Below the pieces are notes generated by a model. That model had not been told where the DNA came from, ran no database searches, and saw nothing but the letters and a program-made list of their open reading frames with translations. The translations under genes and the position numbers were made by a program. A stretch of 64,000 nt of DNA, from assembly GCF_024756235.1 (NCBI RefSeq), contig NZ_JANUGY010000010.1, positions 62,001 through 126,000 of the forward strand, written 5' to 3'. How positions within the stretch are numbered: position 1 is the first letter of the stretch; each line of letters opens with the position of its first letter. The stretch is from Massilia kyonggiensis. GTDB taxonomy: Bacteria; Pseudomonadota; Gammaproteobacteria; Burkholderiales; Burkholderiaceae_D. This document shows, in pieces, positions 54,750 through 62,154 of the stretch.

Positions 54750-55033
54750 CGCTGCGAATCCTGGTGGCGGCGATCTTGTTGTCCGGCTGCGCCACCCGCG
54801 CACCCGAGCCCGGCACGAGCGTGGCCGAGTCCCGCTTCGACCAGCTCGTCGTCCCCGGCAGCACGACGCGCGCCGAGCTGCTGGCCGCGTTCGGCCCCAC
54901 GAAGACGGTCGTCTTCGATTCCGGCATGGAAGCATGGCTCTACACCGCCCCGGCGGCGAGCGGACATACGGAACTGGTGCTGCTGGTGGGCCGCGACGGC
55001 ATCGTGAAAAAGATGCGCAAGCGGTCCCCCTAG
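54746..55033 (+). CDS. Small BamE/SmpA-like lipoprotein
   Basis: The 95-residue protein has a lipobox (LRILVAAILLSGC). The mature part reads SRFDQLVVPGSTTRAELLAAFGPTKTVVF followed by two strands (EAWLYTAPA, LVLLVGRDGIV). The pattern of a helix after 'G-x-T-x-x-E-L-L/V-x-x-F/L-G' followed by strands matches the BamE/SmpA-like fold, seen in many small outer-membrane lipoproteins. It is coupled to the preceding gene (ATGA). Its precise job is unknown. Confidence 0.78.
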   Translation: MTLRILVAAILLSGCATRAPEPGTSVAESRFDQLVVPGSTTRAELLAAFGPTKTVVFDSGMEAWLYTAPAASGHTELVLLVGRDGIVKKMRKRSP

Positions 55034-55071
55034 GTGTACAGTTGCGCATCATTGTTTTGAGAAAGATAACG

Positions 55072-56373
55072 ATGCGCAAGATGACCGGGGCACTGCTGGC
55101 GCTGGCAGCACTGGCGTACGTACAGACGGCGGCGGCCGACGGGCTCGACCCGATCGAGCAGAAAATCGTCGCCGAGATCAAGGCACATGCGCCGCAAGCC
55201 CTCGCCCTGCTCGAGCAAAGTGTCCTCATCAACAGCGGCACGATGAATACCAAAGGCGTGCGCGACGTGGGCGCCCTGTTCCGCAAGCAGTTCGACGCGC
55301 TCGGTTTTACGACGCGCTGGATCGATCTGCCGCCCGAAATGCGCCGCGCCGGCCACCTGGTCGCGACGCGCGACGGCAACCGCGGCAAGCGCCTGCTGCT
55401 GCTCGGCCATCTCGACACCGTGTTCGAGCCCGGTTCCGACGTCCCCATGTGGAAGCGCGACGGCGATAAAGTCCGCGGCCAGGGCGTCTCCGACATGAAG
55501 GGCGGCGACGTGATCGTCATCGAAGCCTTGCGCGCGCTGCACCGCGTGGGCGCCCTCGACGGCACACGCATCGCCGTCATGTTCACGGGCGACGAGGAAG
55601 AAGCGGGCAATCCGAAGAGCGTGTCGCGCGGCGACATGGTGGAGCTCGCCAAACGCAGCGACGTCGCCCTCAGCTTCGAAGGCAGCATCCTCGACAAGAA
55701 TGGCCAGGCGACCGCCACCGTGGGCCGGCGCGCGACGGCCACCTGGGAGCTGGAGGTCAAGGGGCGCCAGGGCCATTCGATGGCCGTGTTCGGCGCCAAC
55801 GGCTACGGCGCCGTGTACGAGACGGCGCGCATCCTGGACGCCTTCCGCCAGCAGGTGATCGAACCGGGCCTCACGTTCAACCCGGGCGTGATCCTGGGCG
55901 GCACCGAGGTCGCGTTCGACGACGCCAGGTCGCGCGGCACCGCGTTCGGCAAGACGAACGTCATCGCCAACACGGCCACCGTGAAGGCCGACCTGCGCTA
56001 CCTGGACTATCCGCAACGCGACCGCGCCCAGGCGCGCATGCGCGACATCGTGGCGCAGAACCTGCCCGGCACCAGCGCCACCATCGCGTTCCACGAATCC
56101 TACCCGCCGATGGCCGTCACACCCGGCAACCTGAAACTGCTGGACCTGTATTCGCGCGCCAGCCAGGATGCCGGCCTCGGCACGATCGCACCCTTGCCGG
56201 CGGAAGCGCGCGGCGCGGGCGACATCCAGTTCGTCGCGCCGCTCGTCGACAGCCTCGACGGCCTCGGCGCGAGCGGTAACGGCGCCCACTCGCCGAACGA
56301 AGACCTCGATGTGGGGTCGATCGAACGGAGTGCCGTGCGCGCGGCCTTGCTGATCTACCGTTTGACGCGTTGA
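55072..56373 (+). CDS. M20-family metallopeptidase (carboxypeptidase G2-like), exported
   Basis: The protein is 433 residues from the ATG at 55072, which gives a signal peptide (MTGALLALAALAYVQTAAA); the open frame upstream is a shadow. The di-zinc site is visible: LLLLGHLDTVFEPG (His, Asp), GVSDMKGGDVI (bridging Asp), the catalytic Glu pair in MFTGDEEEAGNPKS, and a late HSPNEDLDVGSIE with His. The inserted dimerisation domain is about residues 225-335. Such enzymes release C-terminal Glu or other amino acids from peptides or folates in the periplasm. Confidence 0.93.
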   Translation: MRKMTGALLALAALAYVQTAAADGLDPIEQKIVAEIKAHAPQALALLEQSVLINSGTMNTKGVRDVGALFRKQFDALGFTTRWIDLPPEMRRAGHLVATRDGNRGKRLLLLGHLDTVFEPGSDVPMWKRDGDKVRGQGVSDMKGGDVIVIEALRALHRVGALDGTRIAVMFTGDEEEAGNPKSVSRGDMVELAKRSDVALSFEGSILDKNGQATATVGRRATATWELEVKGRQGHSMAVFGANGYGAVYETARILDAFRQQVIEPGLTFNPGVILGGTEVAFDDARSRGTAFGKTNVIANTATVKADLRYLDYPQRDRAQARMRDIVAQNLPGTSATIAFHESYPPMAVTPGNLKLLDLYSRASQDAGLGTIAPLPAEARGAGDIQFVAPLVDSLDGLGASGNGAHSPNEDLDVGSIERSAVRAALLIYRLTR

Positions 56374-56403
56374 CGCTCGTCGAATTTCTTCAACCGGACA
56401 CAC

Positions 56404-56418
56404 TACCCGAACCGGGTA
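56404..56418. promoter_or_regulatory. 15-bp dyad TACCCG-AAC-CGGGTA upstream of the thioesterase
   Basis: A perfect 6-bp inverted repeat around AAC lies 10-25 bp before the thioesterase ATG and could be an operator or a short mRNA hairpin near the start. No T-run follows, so it is not a terminator for the M20 gene. Evidence is the symmetry only. Confidence 0.3.
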
Positions 56419-56428
56419 ATATGCACAC

Positions 56429-56872
56429 ATGGCACGACTGATACTCACCTTTCCCGAAGACCAGTACTACTACACGACCTTGCTGACGGTGCGCGTCACC
56501 GACATCAACGCCGGCAACCACCTGGGCAACGACTCGATGATCTCGATGATCTCCGAGGCACGGGCCCGCTTCCTGTTCGAATACGGCGTTTCGGAGACCG
56601 AGGGCGATGGCACGGGCATCATCGTGACCGACCTCGCGACGACCTACCGCGCCGAGGCGCATGCGCGCGACCAGCTGCTGTTCGAAGTCGGCGTCATGGA
56701 CTTCAATAAATATGGCGGCGACATCATCTTCCGGGTCACCCGGCCCAAGGACAAGACCCTCGTCGCGATGGCCAAGCAGGGCTTCGTCTTCTTCAACTAC
56801 AAGACGAGCCAGGTCGTCGCCATGCCGGAAGACTTCCGCACCAAGTTCGACCGCGTGAACTGGATCGACTGA
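56429..56872 (+). CDS. Acyl-CoA thioesterase, hotdog fold
   Basis: The 147-residue protein matches the 4-hydroxybenzoyl-CoA thioesterase/YbgC group: VRVTDINAGNHLGNDSMISMISEARARFLF is the conserved first helix region with Asp in the active-site position (D-x-N-x-x-x-H-x-x-N). DLATTYRAEAHARDQLLFEVGV forms the following strands. It likely cleaves acyl-CoA in the cytoplasm; the substrate is unknown. It has its own start region 55 bp after the M20 gene and no partner genes. Confidence 0.88.
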   Translation: MARLILTFPEDQYYYTTLLTVRVTDINAGNHLGNDSMISMISEARARFLFEYGVSETEGDGTGIIVTDLATTYRAEAHARDQLLFEVGVMDFNKYGGDIIFRVTRPKDKTLVAMAKQGFVFFNYKTSQVVAMPEDFRTKFDRVNWID

Positions 56873-56936
56873 CACCGTCGAAAATAGCTGGAACTTTCCC
56901 TTCCTCCCGCTGGAATATGGGTAAATAAAACGACCC

Positions 56937-57497
56937 ATGACCACGACCACACACGACATCGACCTGCTGCGCCAGACGCGCAGCGGCGCCGCCGACGCCT
57001 TCGCGGCCTTGTACCGGCGCCACCAGGGGCCGCTGTACCGCTTCGCGCTGCTGCGCTGCGGCTCGGCGGACACGGCCGCCGACGTGGTCCAGGAAACGTT
57101 CATGGGCCTGCTGACGGATCGGTTCCGCTTCGATCCGCTGCGCGGACAGTTGCAGCACTTCCTGTTCGGCGTGGCGCGCAACCTGATCCTGAAAAACGAG
57201 ACGGCCCATCAGCGCCACGTGGTCCTGGGCGACGACGACGACGGCGAGGATGACCTGCCGGACGACGCGGCCTGTCCGCTGGGGCGCCTGCTGGACAACG
57301 AGGCCGCCGAGGAAGTGCGGCGCGCGCTGGCGCTGCTGGCGCCGCATTACCGCGACGCCGTCATCCTGTACGAGATGCACGAATTGTCGTACGCCGAGAT
57401 CGCCGACATCTGCCAGGTCGACATCGGCACCGTACGTTCGCGCCTGTCGCGCGGACGGGCGGCGCTCGCGAAGCGCCTGGCTTGCATGAAAGGATAG
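56937..57497 (+). CDS. ECF RNA polymerase sigma factor
   Basis: The 186-residue protein has region 2 (ALYRRHQGPLYRFALLR, DTAADVVQETFMGLL) and region 4 (LAPHYRDAVILYEMHELSYAEIADICQV, IGTVRSRLSRGRAALAKRL), as in RpoE-type ECF factors. A GGAACTTT stretch about 40 bp upstream looks like an ECF -35 element, which would fit autoregulation; no clear -10 was found. A membrane protein gene follows 5 bp later and is the likely anti-sigma factor. Confidence 0.93.
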   Translation: MTTTTHDIDLLRQTRSGAADAFAALYRRHQGPLYRFALLRCGSADTAADVVQETFMGLLTDRFRFDPLRGQLQHFLFGVARNLILKNETAHQRHVVLGDDDDGEDDLPDDAACPLGRLLDNEAAEEVRRALALLAPHYRDAVILYEMHELSYAEIADICQVDIGTVRSRLSRGRAALAKRLACMKG

Positions 57498-57502
57498 CCA
57501 TC

Positions 57503-57991
57503 ATGGACACAAACAAGACGACGCAGACGGACCGCGATCCCCTGTTCGACGCCCTGCGCGCGGAAGTGGGACGGCTGGACGCCCCGCGCGGCGTCGAGAA
57601 GGAATTGCTGCAGGCGTTCGCGAAACTGCACCCGCCGAAGCGCCGCTGGTATCACAGGCTGGCCGTGCGTCCGGTCGCGCTGGCCGGCAGCCTCGCGGCG
57701 GGGGCGCTCGTGCTGGCGTTCGCCGTGCGGGCACCGCATCCGGTCGAGGACGGCCGCGCCGGGGCGCTCGTCTCGCTCGACGGCAACGGCGTGTTCATCG
57801 CACTGGATTCGGCCGAGCGCATCGCCGCGGAACCCGCGCCGCGCATGGTCGCCACCGAGGTGCCGCGTACGAGCCTGGCCGCGCTGGGCGTGCCGCTCAC
57901 GCCGGAAAACGCGGGCGATTCCGTCCGTGCCGAGATGCTCGTCGCGGCCGACGGCCAGCCGCTGGCCCTGCGCCTGAGTGCCATTCAATAA
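57503..57991 (+). CDS. Putative anti-sigma factor, single-pass membrane protein
   Basis: The protein is 162 residues from the ATG behind AGGAT. The N-terminal cytoplasmic part (about 1-55) is charged, a membrane helix follows (VALAGSLAAGALVLAFAV, about 59-76), and the rest (about 85-162) would be periplasmic. No HxxxCxxC zinc anti-sigma motif is present. The role rests on position directly after an ECF sigma gene and on topology. The next gene, an exported protein, may be a further sensor partner. Confidence 0.7.
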   Translation: MDTNKTTQTDRDPLFDALRAEVGRLDAPRGVEKELLQAFAKLHPPKRRWYHRLAVRPVALAGSLAAGALVLAFAVRAPHPVEDGRAGALVSLDGNGVFIALDSAERIAAEPAPRMVATEVPRTSLAALGVPLTPENAGDSVRAEMLVAADGQPLALRLSAIQ

Positions 57992-58005
57992 CGAAAGAGG
58001 ATGCC

Positions 58006-58992
58006 ATGACTACCAGACATATTGTGATCGCCGCGCTATTGGCCGGCCTGTTCGCCCCGGCGCTGGCGGAGGATACCCAGGGCCGCGCGTCCGATGGCGC
58101 CATGACGTTCCACTTCGACAGCATGAACTTCGACGCGCGCACCGGCGTCGCCGTGATGCGCTCGAACATCGTCAAAACGGCGCCCTACAGTGCGCAAATG
58201 GTGACGGAGTTCGCGCAGACGCTGGCCGACGGCAACCAGATCGCCACGCGCCGCACCACCATGACGTACCGCGACAGCGCCGGCCGCACCCGCCAGGAAA
58301 TCCGCGACGACAAGGGCGACGTCGTCACCGTCACGATCAACGATCCGGTGAACGGCACGAGCCTCGTCCTGCATCCACAACACCGCACGGCCGTCAGGAT
58401 CAACCCGGCGGCGACGGCACGCGCGGCGGCGGACGCCGCCCGGGCGAAGATCGACCAGATGCGCAAGGACGGCACGCTGCCCGACGGCAAAGAAGACATC
58501 ATCGTCAAGCGCGTGCAAGGGATCGACGACGCCGAGCGCCAGCGCATCCAGCGCGACGTGCGCATCCAGGTCTCGAGGGCGCTGGCGGAAAACGGCACGG
58601 CGCAGCGCAATGCGCAGATGCAGGTGGCGCCGCTGATGAACGGCGCGTTCGCCGACGTCAAATGGTCCTCGAAGGCGACGACGAAGGACCTGGGCACGCG
58701 CGATTTCGGCGGCATCAAGGCCGAGGGCAAGCTGCGCAGCTACGAAATCCCGGCCGGGGCGATCGGCAACCGCAATGCGATCGTCGTGTCGGACGAGACG
58801 TGGACGGCGCCCGACCTGCAGGTGACGGTCTACACGAAGCACAGCGACCCGCGCAGCGGCGACGTCGTGTTCCGCCTCGAAAACATCAAGCGCGAGGAAC
58901 CGGCGGCCGCCCTGTTCACGGTGCCGGCCGATTACACGGTGCGCGAGGCGGGCGGCCGCTGGCGCGACAAGGCCGGCCGCACGGACAAGTGA
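58006..58992 (+). CDS. Exported protein of unknown function in the ECF sigma operon
   Basis: The protein is 328 residues, behind AAAGAGG. A signal peptide (IVIAALLAGLFAPALA) is followed by FHFDSMNFDARTGVAVMRSN, a long stretch of amphipathic beta-type sequence and a helical Ala/Arg-rich part (about 125-205). A final beta-domain ends near VVFRLENIKREEPAAALFTVPADYTV. The ending resembles periplasmic proteins found next to ECF/anti-sigma pairs, but I know no function. It probably takes part in sensing or is the output of the sigma factor. Confidence 0.78.
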   Translation: MTTRHIVIAALLAGLFAPALAEDTQGRASDGAMTFHFDSMNFDARTGVAVMRSNIVKTAPYSAQMVTEFAQTLADGNQIATRRTTMTYRDSAGRTRQEIRDDKGDVVTVTINDPVNGTSLVLHPQHRTAVRINPAATARAAADAARAKIDQMRKDGTLPDGKEDIIVKRVQGIDDAERQRIQRDVRIQVSRALAENGTAQRNAQMQVAPLMNGAFADVKWSSKATTKDLGTRDFGGIKAEGKLRSYEIPAGAIGNRNAIVVSDETWTAPDLQVTVYTKHSDPRSGDVVFRLENIKREEPAAALFTVPADYTVREAGGRWRDKAGRTDK

Positions 58993-58993
58993 A

Positions 58994-59491
58994 TCAGCGA
59001 CGCTTTTTCTGGATCGGCGCGATGGTCTTGCCGAACCAGTCGTCGATCATCTGCTTCTCGTAGCGCAGCGGCTCCGAATCGAAGTAGTGGCTGAACGTCT
59101 GCTGGTAATTCATGTCCTGCAGCTCCGACTGGCCGCTCTTGATCACCTGGCCGTTCTGCTCGATCGCATAGTTCAGCTCCATGCGCGGCCAGTCCGCGCG
59201 GCCGGTCATCACGCGCAGGTCGCGGCCCAGCCGGGCGCTCGGGATCAGGCGGCCGGCCGGGTCGAAATACGTGATCTCGATGCGCAGGTCCTCGCCCGGC
59301 GGCAGGTTCGCGCCCAGCTTCACGAAGTGATCGGTGATCTGGTCCAGCATCTCCTTGCGCTCCCAGCCCGGGAACGGCAGGTCGTGGAAATCCTCGGGGT
59401 GCACCCACGTGACGTTGACCGCCGCCGATGCGCTGCCCGCGGCCAGCGCCAGCAGGCCCGCCAGGGCCATCGTCTTCATGAACGGTTTCAT
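58994..59491 (-). CDS. DUF3016 exported protein
   Basis: The 165-residue protein has a signal peptide (MALAGLLALAAGSASAA). The DUF3016 core follows: VNVTWVHPEDFHDLPFPGWERKE near the N-terminus, EITYFDPAGRLIPSARLGRDLRVM and FSHYFDSEPLRYEKQMIDDWF. The family is found in proteobacterial envelopes and has no known function. It converges on the ECF operon with one base between the stops. Confidence 0.88.
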   Translation of the reverse strand: MKPFMKTMALAGLLALAAGSASAAVNVTWVHPEDFHDLPFPGWERKEMLDQITDHFVKLGANLPPGEDLRIEITYFDPAGRLIPSARLGRDLRVMTGRADWPRMELNYAIEQNGQVIKSGQSELQDMNYQQTFSHYFDSEPLRYEKQMIDDWFGKTIAPIQKKRR

Positions 59492-59675
59492 GATGTTCTT
59501 CCTTTCTTCGTCGTCGAATACAACAACTGTTTATACCTCATTCTTATACGCCGGTTTTCATGAAGGGTCCGTTATCGATTCGTCTTAGTTTGTATCGAAA
59601 TGTTAGTCCGCGCACAGGGCCGCGAGCGCTTGCCCGGCACAATCCCGGACGGGACAACGCAAGCAAGGATGCATC

Positions 59676-60413
59676 ATGCCGGAAGGCCCGTCGCTGGTCA
59701 TCTTGAAAGAGCAGACGGCCCCGTTCGTGGGCCGGGACATCGTGCGCGCCGAGGGCAATACCTGGGCCATCGACACGACGCGTCTCATCGGCCAGCCCGT
59801 CGTCGCGCTGCGCACCTGGGGCAAGCATTTCCTCATCCAGGTGCCGACGATGGTCGTGCGGATTCACTTCCTGCTGTTCGGCACGTACCGCGTGAACGAA
59901 CGGCGCGACAAACCGCCGCGCCTGTCGCTCGGCTTCGCGGACGGCAGCGAGCTCAACTTCTACGCCTGTTCGGTCAAAGAGATCGACTGCGACATCGACG
60001 CGTATTACGACTGGGCCGCGGACGTCATGTCGGATGCGTGGGATCCCGCGAAGGCGCGCAAGAAGCTCCGGGCAGCGCCCGATACCCTCGCCTGCGACGC
60101 CCTGCTCGACCAGGACATCTTCGCCGGCGTCGGCAACATCATCAAGAACGAGGTGCTGTTCCGTATCCGGATCGATCCGCGGTCCAGGGTCGGCGCGCTG
60201 CCGCCGGCCAAGCTGCGCGCCCTCGTGCAGGAGGCGCGCCAGTACAGCTTCGACTTCCTCGCCTGGAAAAAGGAATTCACGCTCAAGAAACACTGGCGCG
60301 CCCACAACCAGAAAATCTGCCCCCGCTGCCATATCCCTTTTCACAAAGCGAACCTGGGCAAGACGAACCGCCGCAGCTTCTGGTGCGAGCGCTGCCAAAA
60401 GTTGCATGAATAA
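59676..60413 (+). CDS. DNA glycosylase of the Fpg/Nei family
   Basis: The 245-residue base-excision repair enzyme opens with MPEGPSLVILKEQTAPF: after Met removal Pro is the catalytic nucleophile and Glu the second key residue, as in all Fpg/Nei proteins. RTWGKHFLIQV carries the beta-clamp Lys. The helix-two-turn-helix (LLDQDIFAGVGNIIKNEVLFR) and the C-terminal zinc finger CPRCHI...FWCERCQKLHE complete the fold. Its sequence suggests the endonuclease VIII-like (Nei) branch, removing oxidised pyrimidines. It is monocistronic. Confidence 0.93.
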   Translation: MPEGPSLVILKEQTAPFVGRDIVRAEGNTWAIDTTRLIGQPVVALRTWGKHFLIQVPTMVVRIHFLLFGTYRVNERRDKPPRLSLGFADGSELNFYACSVKEIDCDIDAYYDWAADVMSDAWDPAKARKKLRAAPDTLACDALLDQDIFAGVGNIIKNEVLFRIRIDPRSRVGALPPAKLRALVQEARQYSFDFLAWKKEFTLKKHWRAHNQKICPRCHIPFHKANLGKTNRRSFWCERCQKLHE

Positions 60414-60483
60414 GGCGGAAATAGTAGGGAAGCAACACGTTGCGACATTGTGACTTTTTGCACTGCGTCATTAATATTTCTTG

Positions 60484-60512
60484 TTGTTAATGGTCACTGC
60501 TCATACTACAAT
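60484..60512 (+). promoter_or_regulatory. Sigma-70-type promoter for the HD-GYP regulator gene
   Basis: TTGTTA (60484-60489) and TACAAT (60507-60512) are separated by 17 bp, matching the -35 and -10 consensus in 4 and 5 of 6 positions. They lie 49-77 bp upstream of the regulator start in an AT-rich gap. It is the only plausible pair found there. Confidence 0.55.
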
Positions 60513-60560
60513 CATTTCGGACTGGCTCTGCCTTACCTCAAAACCTCGTGAGATCGTCAA

Positions 60561-62066
60561 ATGTCCTTCCTGTCATCAGCCGCGCCGAAGCTTGCACCAT
60601 GGAAAGTACTGCTCGTCGACGACGAACCGGACATCCATGACATCACCAAGCTGACGCTGTCCCGGTTCCGCCTGGATGGCCGCAGCCTCTCCTTCCTGCA
60701 CGCCTACAGCGGCGCCGAGGCCAAGGAGATCCTGGCGCGCGAAAAAGACATCGCGCTGGTGTTCCTCGACGTGGTCATGGAGCGCGAGGACAGCGGCCTG
60801 GAAGTCGCGCGCTGGATGCGTCAGGAGCTGGACAACCAGTTCACCCGCATCGTGCTGCGCACGGGCCAGCCCGGCCAGGCGCCCGAGGAACGCGTGATCG
60901 TCGACTACGACATCAACGATTACAAGGAAAAGACCGAGCTCGACCGCACCAAGCTGTTCACGACGACGTTCGCCGCCCTGCGCGCCTACCGCGACATCAT
61001 GAAGGTCGAGGACGCCCGCCGCGTCCAGCAGAATTACCGCGAAGGCCTGGAGCGCGTGATCTCCGCGTCCACGCATCTGTTCCGGCAGCGTAATTTGAAG
61101 GATTTCGCCAGCGGCCTGCTGCAGCAGGTCGTCGCCCTGCTGCGCCTGGAGCAGAGCATGCTGCTGCGCGTGGCCGGCGCCAGCGTGATCACGGGCGAGA
61201 GCCAGTACGAGATTCTCGCGCGCATCGGCGACGTGGGCGATCACGACATCGGCCCGGAACTGATCGCCCAGCTGGACGAGGCGCGCCACAACCGCATCTC
61301 CAAGCTGCATGGCGACACCTATGTCGGCTACTTCCCGAACAGCAGCGGCAAGGCGTCGCTGCTCGTGCTCAAGGGCGTGGAAGAGATTTCCGAAATCGAC
61401 GTGCAACTGCTCGACGTCTTTTGCTCGGGCGTCGCCATCGCCTTCGACAACATCCTGCTGAACCAGGAGATCACGGACACCCAGGCCGAGCTGATCCTGC
61501 GGCTGGGCGACGTCGTCGAATCGCGCTCGAACGAAGCGGGCAACCACGTGCGCCGCATGGCCCAGGTGTGCCATCTGCTGGCCCAGGAGTCGGGCATGTC
61601 CGACGACGAGACGGCCGTCCTGATGCATGCGGCGCCGATGCACGACGTGGGCAAGATCGCGACGCCGGACGCCGTCCTGTTGAAGCCGGGCCGCCTCACG
61701 CCCGAGGAATGGGACATCATGAAGCAGCACCCGACCATCGGCCTGCAGATCCTGGACGGCTCGCAGCGCCCGATCCTGAAGGCGGCCGCCGTGATCGCCC
61801 ACCAGCACCACGAGAAATGGGACGGCAGCGGCTACCCGCAGGGCCTGAAGGGCGAGGACATCCACCCGTACGCCCGCATCGTGGCCGTGGCCGACGTGTT
61901 CGACGCCCTCACGCACGAGCGCGTGTACAAGAAGGCATGGCCGATCGACCAGGTGCGCGACTACCTGCGCGAGGTGGCGGGCCAGCACCTCGATCCGCAC
62001 TACGTCGACATCCTCATCAAGAACCTCGACAAGGCGGCCGAGATCAACGAACGCTGGCCGGACTGA
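60561..62066 (+). CDS. Response regulator with DUF3369 and HD-GYP c-di-GMP phosphodiesterase domain
   Basis: The 501-residue protein has a receiver domain (about 15-145) with acidic residues in LLVDDEPDIHD and the phosphorylated Asp70 in LVFLDVVM. The DUF3369 domain (about 165-310) holds FRQRNLKDFASGLLQQV. The HD-GYP domain (about 315-490) has AAPMHDVGKIATPD (His361-Asp362), the metal-site HQHHEKWDGSGYP with GYP at 424-426, and VADVFDALTHERVYKKAW. It should hydrolyse cyclic di-GMP when phosphorylated. The histidine kinase 88 bp downstream on the same strand is the likely partner. Confidence 0.96.
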   Translation: MSFLSSAAPKLAPWKVLLVDDEPDIHDITKLTLSRFRLDGRSLSFLHAYSGAEAKEILAREKDIALVFLDVVMEREDSGLEVARWMRQELDNQFTRIVLRTGQPGQAPEERVIVDYDINDYKEKTELDRTKLFTTTFAALRAYRDIMKVEDARRVQQNYREGLERVISASTHLFRQRNLKDFASGLLQQVVALLRLEQSMLLRVAGASVITGESQYEILARIGDVGDHDIGPELIAQLDEARHNRISKLHGDTYVGYFPNSSGKASLLVLKGVEEISEIDVQLLDVFCSGVAIAFDNILLNQEITDTQAELILRLGDVVESRSNEAGNHVRRMAQVCHLLAQESGMSDDETAVLMHAAPMHDVGKIATPDAVLLKPGRLTPEEWDIMKQHPTIGLQILDGSQRPILKAAAVIAHQHHEKWDGSGYPQGLKGEDIHPYARIVAVADVFDALTHERVYKKAWPIDQVRDYLREVAGQHLDPHYVDILIKNLDKAAEINERWPD

Positions 62067-62154
62067 AATCGCTATCGTCAGCCGGGACAACACCGGCATA
62101 GTCCGGTAGTATGCTGAGCTTCGAGGCAACACTGTCCCGACTGCCAACCGGCCC

